NCBI RefSeq assembly: GCF_023156535.1
Contig: NZ_JALNMH010000003.1
Location: forward strand, 62,001 to 126,000
Direction of reading: 5' to 3'
DNA: 64,000 nt
Source: Pseudomarimonas salicorniae
GTDB lineage: Bacteria; Pseudomonadota; Gammaproteobacteria; Xanthomonadales; Xanthomonadaceae
Both the position numbers and the translations under genes were made by a program. Shown here in pieces: positions 57,629 through 64,000 of the stretch (positions are counted from its first letter, which is position 1; every line of letters starts with the position of its first letter). Under the pieces are notes generated by a model. That model worked only from the letters and a program-made list of their open reading frames with translations, was not told the origin of the DNA and did not search any database.

Positions 57629-58861
57629 ATGGATCCGAGCAGGGGACAGACCGCAGGTTCGGCGCCGACCGCCGGCAGCCAGCGCATCGAACTGCTCGAC
57701 GCCCTGCGCGGCCTTGCCCTGCTCGGCATCCTGCTCGCCAACATCCACTACTTTTCCGGCTGGCTGTTCCTCGACGCCGAGGGGAGGGCGGCGATGGCCG
57801 GACCGGGCCTCGCCAGCATCGAGTGGTTCCTCTACCAGATGCTGATCGACGGCAAGTTCTACACCGTGTTCTCCTTCCTCTTCGGCATCGGCTTCGCCCT
57901 GCAGCTGGAGCGGCTGCGCCGCCGTCCGGACCGCGGAATCGCCCTGTACCTGCGCCGCCTCGGCGCCCTGCTGCTGATCGGTCTGGTCCATCTCTGCCTG
58001 ATCTGGGATGGCGACATCCTTGCCCTGTATGCGCTCTGCGGCCTGCTGCTGCTCGGCGTTCGAGATCTCGGCGATCGCCAGCTGCTGTGGGGCGCCGGCC
58101 TGCTTATCGCGTCGCCGATCCTTGGCTGGCCGCTGCTGCGCTGGCTCGGCATCGAGCCCAGCTTCGGCCTCGAGCCGCTGGCCTACGCAATGTGGGGCGA
58201 GCTGACCGCAGGCTCCAGCCTCGGCCCGGTGGCCTGGCTGGCCCAGCCCGACTGGGACGCGCTGTGGGTCTGGATGCAGACCGGCCCGGTGTTCCGCGCC
58301 GCCTACCTGATCGAAAGCTGGCGGCTGCCCAAGGTGCTGGGGGTGATGATGCTCGGCCTCTGGGCTGGACGGCGGCTGGACAGGGGCCTGCTGACAGTTC
58401 GACCATTGCTCAAGCGCATCGCCCTGATCGGTCTCGGCCTCGGCCTGCCCGCCAACGCCGTGTACGCGGCCATCGGCGGCCTGCATCAGGAACAGATGCT
58501 CACCGGCATCCTCGCCCAGACCGTCTACGCCCTCGGCGTCGTGCCGCTGGGCCTGGCCTACGTCGCGCTGTTCGCAATCGCCTGGCAGCGCCGCGAGAAG
58601 CGGCTCGCCTGGCTGGCCGCGCCGGGGCGCATGGCCCTCAGCAACTATCTTGCCCAGTCGGTGATCTGCATTGCGCTGTTCTACGGCGTCGGCCTCGGCC
58701 TGATCGGACAACTCGACCCGTCGCAGTTCCTGCTGATCGCGCTTGCCATCTTTGCCTTGCAGGTCGCGTACTCGCGGCACTGGCTCAGCCGATTCCGCCA
58801 GGGCCCGATGGAAGCCCTCTGGCGCTGGGCCACCTACGGAAGCAGGGCAACGCAGCGCTGA
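57629..58861 (+). CDS. DUF418 family membrane protein
   Basis: A 410-residue polytopic protein with roughly ten membrane helices. The N-terminal motif ELLDALRGLALLGILLANI is typical of the family, and the C-terminal half matches the DUF418 domain. Function unknown. GGGGGAGGG precedes the chosen ATG. It is divergent from the TonB receptor and converges on the HDOD-PilZ gene with a 58-bp gap. Confidence 0.87.
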   Translation: MDPSRGQTAGSAPTAGSQRIELLDALRGLALLGILLANIHYFSGWLFLDAEGRAAMAGPGLASIEWFLYQMLIDGKFYTVFSFLFGIGFALQLERLRRRPDRGIALYLRRLGALLLIGLVHLCLIWDGDILALYALCGLLLLGVRDLGDRQLLWGAGLLIASPILGWPLLRWLGIEPSFGLEPLAYAMWGELTAGSSLGPVAWLAQPDWDALWVWMQTGPVFRAAYLIESWRLPKVLGVMMLGLWAGRRLDRGLLTVRPLLKRIALIGLGLGLPANAVYAAIGGLHQEQMLTGILAQTVYALGVVPLGLAYVALFAIAWQRREKRLAWLAAPGRMALSNYLAQSVICIALFYGVGLGLIGQLDPSQFLLIALAIFALQVAYSRHWLSRFRQGPMEALWRWATYGSRATQR

Positions 58862-58919
58862 GCCCGCAGCCACCCATTCCGCCAACCCACGCCACATCCG
58901 CAACGCGACATAATCTTCA

Positions 58920-60605
58920 TTATGCGCACTGTAGCCAACTCATCCGCTGTGCTACGAACTCGCTCAATCCCAGAGCGGACTCGCGATCGCACCCAGGCTC
59001 GAACGCCACACCGGTCCGGTGCAGCTGCGCCTTTTCGTCGAATCGGGAGTGCCGGATGACGCAATCGAATTCGACCGTGCGTGTCCTCTCTCCCGTGTAC
59101 AGAGCAAACATTAGCCGGAGCGCCTGTCCTTGGGACCCGATCGCCTCCTCGGAGATGAGCTGCATCCCCTGGGGGCTGATGTCCGCCCCCAGGGCGGTGA
59201 GCCTGCCGACACTACCGCGCTGCGATATCTTCACCACGAGCGCGGTGCGCAGCCGGTGCGCCGCGCGCACGCTGCGTGCATTGACCGACTCCGGGTAGGA
59301 AAGCATCCAGCATCGCCCCGGGCGCTCGATAATCCTGCACAGTCGCGCCTCGAACTCGAAAGCGAATCGCCCGTTGAACCCTTTCACCATGAGTTGCGAG
59401 CCCGTCCTGAACGCCTTCCAGTCAGCCGGCTGAGGCATCACCAGCATTCCCTTTCCTGCTTCGGCCCCACAGAATCTCACCGGCAATGTTCGCCGCGAAC
59501 CTTCGGATTCGCTGTCGACCTCCATCTCCGCACCGCGAAGCATCTGCAGTTCCTGGAAGTGCGCAGGCACGAATTCCGGCCTGGTCGTCGAGGCTGCCTC
59601 TTCATCGTCGATGACCTCACCGGGCAGGTGAACGACGAAGATCCGATGCGCCACTTCCTGGGAGAGTCTCTCCGAAATGAATGCCCGCGCGGTTCTGGAC
59701 ACCTGGAGAACACTTTCGACAACCGAGGCCTCATCCTGTCCGGTCAGCTTGGACAACCGCGAAATCGTCTCCTCCAGGGGCCGTGTGCGCGGGCGATGGG
59801 CAATCCCGGCCGCCAGATCGTGCGCAATCTCGATCGCCACCACCTGATGGTCCTGCAGGAAGGATGCAAGCACCGCAACGCGGCTCGATTCGCGCAAGCG
59901 CCAGCGCTGGGCCAGCAATTCGGACAGGGTCCGTGGTTCGAAACAAAGCAGGTCCCATTCCACCGAATCGTGCCCGCAACCGGCGCGAAGTGCCGCCAAG
60001 GGCCACGCGGAGAACCGTTCGTCGAGGCGATCGAGATGCGACCACAGCACGATGGGGCCGAGCCGTGAAAGAAGGGCGAGCAAGCTGACAGCCGGGTCAT
60101 CGCCAAGGCCAGCTTCCTGGCAGATCATCCGAGCCTGGGCCGATGCATGAAGGGCAACGCCCAGCTCCTCACACACCCTGCCCGTCCTGTCCTCCGATGC
60201 GAAGTCCTCGACCACCGCGCATGCGAGCGCCACCTCAACCACCCGGTCCACGCCGAGCTCGGCGACTGCGTGACCAAGCTCGGTCATCGGATTGGGGCTG
60301 CGCCGGTACAGCGCACTGTTGGCGACCTTCAAGATGCTCGCTGAAACGGAGGCATCCGCTGTCAGAATGTCCGCCAACTCGTCGGATCGACCCAAGGGGT
60401 TTTCTCGCCACGCACAGACCCGGGCAGCGGTGGTGGCCAGAATCGGAGGGTCCTTAAGCGTCAGCGCATCAAGCCAGGCCTCAAGCCCTTCCCGCTGCTC
60501 CACGCCGGTGAACCGTGGGCAGCCAGGAGAGGACCCCTCCTGACCCGGCGCGCCGGCACCGCGCCCTGGATGAGGCGACTGGTCCGTCACGTCCTTCGCT
60601 TCCAT
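58920..60605 (-). CDS. HDOD-PilZ (YcgR-like) c-di-GMP effector protein
   Basis: A 561-residue cytoplasmic protein. Residues about 45-250 form an HDOD domain (LADILTADASVSASILKVAN). About 340-435 resemble the N-terminal YcgR flagellar-brake domain. About 440-555 form a PilZ domain with the c-di-GMP-binding arginines in RAAHRLRTAL and the DISPQGMQL motif. It is a candidate receptor for the c-di-GMP made by the GGDEF protein upstream, acting perhaps on motility or surface attachment. The pairing is inferred from proximity. Confidence 0.85.
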   Translation of the reverse strand: MEAKDVTDQSPHPGRGAGAPGQEGSSPGCPRFTGVEQREGLEAWLDALTLKDPPILATTAARVCAWRENPLGRSDELADILTADASVSASILKVANSALYRRSPNPMTELGHAVAELGVDRVVEVALACAVVEDFASEDRTGRVCEELGVALHASAQARMICQEAGLGDDPAVSLLALLSRLGPIVLWSHLDRLDERFSAWPLAALRAGCGHDSVEWDLLCFEPRTLSELLAQRWRLRESSRVAVLASFLQDHQVVAIEIAHDLAAGIAHRPRTRPLEETISRLSKLTGQDEASVVESVLQVSRTARAFISERLSQEVAHRIFVVHLPGEVIDDEEAASTTRPEFVPAHFQELQMLRGAEMEVDSESEGSRRTLPVRFCGAEAGKGMLVMPQPADWKAFRTGSQLMVKGFNGRFAFEFEARLCRIIERPGRCWMLSYPESVNARSVRAAHRLRTALVVKISQRGSVGRLTALGADISPQGMQLISEEAIGSQGQALRLMFALYTGERTRTVEFDCVIRHSRFDEKAQLHRTGVAFEPGCDRESALGLSEFVAQRMSWLQCA

Positions 60606-60780
60606 AGATCACTTCATCCAATCAACATCGAGCATTGATCGAGGGGGCGTCGGGCCAGCCCCTCCGCCACCTTACCCCTGGGGCGGAGGGCATGCCAAGC
60701 ATCTGTAGAGGCACCCCTGCCCGCTGGAAGGCACCGGCGGCGCGACGCCGGCTCTGCCAAGAGAATCGGGGGCTGCGCGC

Positions 60781-60860
60781 GGTGGCCAACTTGAACCTGG
60801 CACCACCAGGTTCCACTGTGTCCGCCTTGGTGCGTACGAGTACCGTGGCAACGCAGAACC
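60781..60860. repeat. degenerate interior fragment of MITE-like element A
   Basis: The segment GGTGGCCAACTTGAACCTGG through ACCGTGGCAACGCAG matches the interior of element A copy 2 (about 49694-49770) with scattered mismatches, but lacks terminal repeats. It is a decayed remnant. The rest of 60606-61001 shows no gene. Confidence 0.7.
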
Positions 60861-61001
60861 GCCCGTGTGGGCTCGCTGATCGGCTCGCCGCTCTGAACAT
60901 GTGGGGAGTCGAACGGACGTCAGGCCGCCCAGGAACGATGATCCTGACTCAAACCCTGAGCAAGGCGCGCTGGGCATACCACGCACCGTGGAGGACGTCT
61001 C

Positions 61002-61271
61002 ATGAACCTTGTCATTTGGCTAATCATCGGCGGCCTCATCGGTTGGCTCGCCAGCATGGTGATGAGAACCCGCGATCAGCAGGGCACGATTCTCAACGTC
61101 GCCGTCGGCATCATCGGCGCCTTGATCGGCGGATGGTTCCTCTCCCCTCTGGTGGTCTTCGGCCCGATCAACCAGGACAACATCAGCATACCCGCGATGT
61201 TCGTCTCGTTCGTCGGCGCGGCGATCCTGCTGGCCGTGATGAACTTGGTCCGCGGCGGAGCAGTTCGCTGA
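61002..61271 (+). CDS. GlsB/YeaQ/YmgE-family small membrane protein
   Basis: An 89-residue hydrophobic protein with three membrane segments rich in glycine (IGGLIGWLASMVM, IIGALIGGWFL, VGAAILLAVMNL), the transglycosylase-associated or GlsB family linked to stress response. GAGGA precedes the ATG. It stands alone, 28 bp before a miniature element with MITE A ends. Confidence 0.88.
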   Translation: MNLVIWLIIGGLIGWLASMVMRTRDQQGTILNVAVGIIGALIGGWFLSPLVVFGPINQDNISIPAMFVSFVGAAILLAVMNLVRGGAVR

Positions 61272-61299
61272 CCCACAGCCGCCCTCCCCTGTCCCACCC

Positions 61300-61353
61300 G
61301 GGAGACTTTGAACAAGTCCAGCGCGGGGCACGGGACTTGTTCAGAGTCTCCCT
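61300..61353. mobile_element. minimal derivative of MITE-like element A (54 bp)
   Basis: GGGAGACTTTGAACAAGTCC at 61300 is followed within about 15 bp by the complementary GGACTTGTTCAGAGTCTCCC. It is thus two terminal repeats of element A almost back to back, as left by an internal deletion, and forms a strong hairpin 29 bp after the GlsB-like gene. CTAG flanks are absent. Confidence 0.8.
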
Positions 61354-62154
61354 GAAGGGAGCACCATGGGCAGCAAGATTGAAACACGTGGCGAGAACGC
61401 CAGAAGCAATCTGATCTCCGGCGCGTCCGGCGTGCATTCGGTCGGCGCTTGTCGACGCGGAGAGCCTCTATCCGGGTCGCAGCATCGACGACGCCGAACC
61501 CGAGATGTCGCGTCACTGCGGCAGCAGCGCTGGCGCCTCAACCTTGAAGCGGGGCAGCGCCAGGTACGCGGCTCGTGACGCCCGGAACCGGGCAAACATT
61601 GCGCTGTGACGCCGGCACAGGAGCAGAGTCGGCACAGACACCCTGGTTGCAGGTTCCTCCCCTTCCCTGCGCTGCTGTGTGTCGACCCCGATCGCACGGG
61701 ATTGGAGCTCGCCCGCGCAGGCGGGGACCATCTCACGACGGGAGACCTGTGGATGGGCATCCCGCGATCATTCTCCGCGGTCTTGCGCCGACCGACACTC
61801 CGTCGCGAGGCTGGGCATCCACCGCTGCGCGCCCGGTCACCACGCCTTCGACCAGGGCGGGGTACAACAGCGCCCCCACGGCGACCTCGAGCACGGCAGA
61901 CTGGTACGTAGCGTAGTCAACCATCACCAGGCAGCCAAGCACGCCTCCTCGGCAGTGCAGCCGGGAACGAAGTCCATCAAGCACACGTGGCTCGCTGAGT
62001 TCGACCGGACCAAGGGCAGGCTTTCAACGATGGGCCCATCAGTGCATCGCGGACATCGTTCCTGGTGCGGTCGTCGGAATGATCGGTCGGTGCGCATCCA
62101 GGAAGACACGCCGGCATGATCCGACGGGCCCCGCACGCCCCGCCGCGCTGCTCT
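61354..62154. other. about 800 bp with no supported gene
   Basis: Several frames are open for 65-145 codons on both strands, but none has a clear ribosome site, family-like segments or the codon pattern of the neighbours. The stretch may be decayed coding DNA between two transposon-prone borders. Confidence 0.5.
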
Positions 62155-63447
62155 TCAATGAGTGCGGCGCGCAAAAGCGGTCATCATCGGTTTGACGCTG
62201 ATGCCGTGCAGCAGGATCGACAGGGTCACGACGATGAGCGTCAGGTGTACCAGTTGCAGTGCCAGCGACTCCGGAAGGCCATGCTGGATGGCATACATCA
62301 GATAGTACAGTGACCCCATGCCGCGCACGCCGAACCAGGCGCACAGCCCCTGGGTGCGCCACGGCGTGCCCGTGGGCAGCAAGGCGAGAAATACGCTCAG
62401 TGGTCTGGCGACAAGAAACACGAACAGGGCCAGTCCCACCGCCGCCCAACTCCAGGAATTGAGGAACAGCGAACCGCCGACCAGCAGAACCAGAATCAAC
62501 TCGGACAGCCGCTCCAGATGTTCCTTGAAAATCAACGATCGAGTGCTGATCGAATCATCGGCAACCGGGTCAGAGCGATTCGGGGAGGTCGACGAGGGAG
62601 CGTCAGGCATGGAAGGTTCTACATGTGCCGACCGAGCCAGTAGCGTTTCCGTCTGGCGTAGCGCCACCGCGGCCGCGAACACCCCGATGAAACCCCAGGC
62701 GTTGACCCATACACACGAGCCGTAGACCACACCGATCAGTCCCAGACCGAGGAAATCATGCAGCAGCTCCGGGTTGACCTCGTCCCGCCGCAATGCGCTG
62801 CTCAAACGTGCCAGGGCAACGCCACCGAGCACCCCCAATGCGATCGCCGCGCCGATGGCCCACAGCACATCCACGAGTAGCCATCGTAGACCCGAGTCTC
62901 CAAGATCGTGGAGGCCAAGCAAGCCCAACCCGAGAACCACGAACGGGAATGCGCTGCCATCGTTCATCCCTGCCTCGCAGGTCAGATTCATTCGCAGCTG
63001 ATTGCGATCCCCCGGACGCCGCACCTGCACCTCGGTGGCCAGCACCGGGTCGGTCGGCGCAACGATCGCGCCGAGCAGGATGCCTGCGCCCAGTGGGAGG
63101 TCCAGAACGTAGCAGGCGAAGCCCGCCACCATCGCCACCGAAATGCTCATCGCCAGCGTTGCCAGCAGGACCGGCGCACGCCACGCGGGCCAACGAAGCG
63201 GCACCGGCATCTTCACCCCGGCGGAGAACAATGCGATCAAGACCGCCACTTCGGTGAGGACCTCGAGCAGGGCGGACTGCTTCAACGGGTTGAAATGGAA
63301 CAAGTGCAGCACGGTGGGGCCGACCAGCAACCCCACCGCCAGATAGATGATGGCTGGCGTGATCGGGGCGCGCCGCATCAAGGTTTGCCCAAGCCCCATG
63401 GCCAGCAACAGAAATCCTATCAACAAGAACCATTGGGCATTGCTCAT
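62155..63447 (-). CDS. CPA-type sodium(or potassium)/proton antiporter
   Basis: A 430-residue polytopic protein with about twelve membrane helices. Transporter signatures are APTDPVLATEVQV in helix 4-5 and the paired acid motif EAGMNDGSAFPFV, where Asn-Asp forms the cation site of CPA1-type exchangers. No C-terminal RCK or TrkA domain follows. The start at MSNAQWF is preferred; the frame is open 15 codons upstream. Cation specificity is not readable. It may support pH or salt homeostasis. Confidence 0.85.
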   Translation of the reverse strand: MSNAQWFLLIGFLLLAMGLGQTLMRRAPITPAIIYLAVGLLVGPTVLHLFHFNPLKQSALLEVLTEVAVLIALFSAGVKMPVPLRWPAWRAPVLLATLAMSISVAMVAGFACYVLDLPLGAGILLGAIVAPTDPVLATEVQVRRPGDRNQLRMNLTCEAGMNDGSAFPFVVLGLGLLGLHDLGDSGLRWLLVDVLWAIGAAIALGVLGGVALARLSSALRRDEVNPELLHDFLGLGLIGVVYGSCVWVNAWGFIGVFAAAVALRQTETLLARSAHVEPSMPDAPSSTSPNRSDPVADDSISTRSLIFKEHLERLSELILVLLVGGSLFLNSWSWAAVGLALFVFLVARPLSVFLALLPTGTPWRTQGLCAWFGVRGMGSLYYLMYAIQHGLPESLALQLVHLTLIVVTLSILLHGISVKPMMTAFARRTH

Positions 63448-63520
63448 GGACGTCACGGCCTTTGATACGCTGGCGCTGGTTACTGCCAGCAAAAGCAGGT
63501 TCAGTGCAAGACGGTTGATT

Positions 63521-64000
63521 GTGCAAGGGGTCGCGGCCAGAACCTACGGCTTGGAGGCAAGATCGCGACACTCGACAGCGCACTCTGCACGCCGGCGTCG
63601 AAGCCGGAACCGCGATTGCGGGGCACCGCATGGGACAGGCCTTCCGGCTGTGCGGCGGGAGCCGCGACAGCGTCGGCAGCCTCCGCCTCCGGCACTGCGG
63701 GCCGTGCCCCGCGGGGCGGACTTGGTGCCGGCGCCGTTGGCCGGCGACGGAGTTGCCGCGCCGGCAGGGATCTTCGCTTTCTGGCAGCGAGTAGCCGCCG
63801 AGTCGGAGGCGATGGAGGACGAGACCGAGATCGACTACGACGTTCCGGCTGATCCGGGTCGGCCTTCGCACGCGTCGTGGCGCAGCAGGCGTTGGCATCC
63901 GTGTGATGCGACCGAGCGAATGATCGCCGTAGTCAGTGAGCCAGTCGGCGACGCGGACTGCATGGCATCCAGCCCCGATCCACCCGGAGGCTCAGCCGAG
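63521..64000 (+). other. open frame running off the window end, unrecognised
   Basis: A plus-strand frame is free of stops from about 63521 to the window end. Its first part is Arg/Pro-rich and not protein-like; from about 63716 it reads more plausibly (GIFAFWQRVAAESEAMEDET). A gene could start at the ATG at 63810, but there is no family resemblance. It may be the 5' part of a real gene or chance in GC-rich DNA. Confidence 0.25.

Noticed and set aside
61679-62119. 146-codon open frame on the plus strand
   Set aside because: No ribosome site, unusual composition, and equally long frames on the other strand; no resemblance to known proteins.

Overview
The window reads as a GC-rich chromosomal segment from a gammaproteobacterium, most likely of the Lysobacterales (Xanthomonadales). 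The arguments are the order ndk-rlmN-pilW-rodZ-yfgM-bamB-der, a PsrA-type fatty-acid regulator with its own operator, folD next to a TatT-type TRAP transporter, guaB-guaA, a DUF1244 gene, and many extragenic palindromes with GTAG or GTGG heads. Placement below order level is not supported. I see no rRNA, tRNA, CRISPR array, prophage or intact transposase gene.

Layout. 1-579 is a pile-up of a REP palindrome and two abutting MITE-like elements. 576-4897 (minus) is a psrA-fadN-fadA operon for beta-oxidation. 5091-12848 (plus) is a housekeeping run from ndk to a rhodanese-MoeB fusion, without the ispG/hisS pair often found in its middle. 13335-17794 carries folD and a four-gene TRAP transporter. 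17973-21103 is guaB-guaA, each preceded by an inverted repeat built of short repeated words. 21161-30088 is a translationally coupled four-gene operon: a nitrilase-family hydrolase, a TPR/FG-GAP lipoprotein, a membrane b-type/five-heme c-type cytochrome with TPRs, and a CRTAC1 (FG-GAP + ASPIC/UnbV) protein. A second CRTAC1-TPR pair lies at 33365-36642, beyond a NeuC/DegT nucleotide-sugar pair on the minus strand. 36756-40047 holds two rRNA modification genes and a quinone oxidoreductase. 40571-48887 is a second fatty-acid cluster: acyl-CoA dehydrogenase and IclR regulator diverge from an ECH-HAD fusion, a thiolase, a MaoC hydratase and a lipoxygenase, with two IclR-type palindromes between the arms. 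49824-60605 holds a 1675-residue kinase/ATPase/GAF/GGDEF protein, a TonB receptor, a DUF418 membrane protein and an HDOD-PilZ protein. 61002-63447 carries a small GlsB-like membrane protein and a cation/proton antiporter around a stretch with no convincing gene.

How the genes fit together. Two independent beta-oxidation sets with opposite domain order (fadN type and peroxisomal-MFE type) sit 40 kb apart under different regulators (PsrA-like and IclR-like). The most unusual system is the CRTAC1/TPR/multiheme-cytochrome operon, which looks like an envelope electron-transfer unit with large TPR and beta-propeller partners. The GGDEF and PilZ proteins give a local c-di-GMP theme. The noncoding gaps are dominated by three copies of a composite repeat, diverged REP hairpins, and an IS5-like MITE whose two full copies lie in opposite orientation 49 kb apart.
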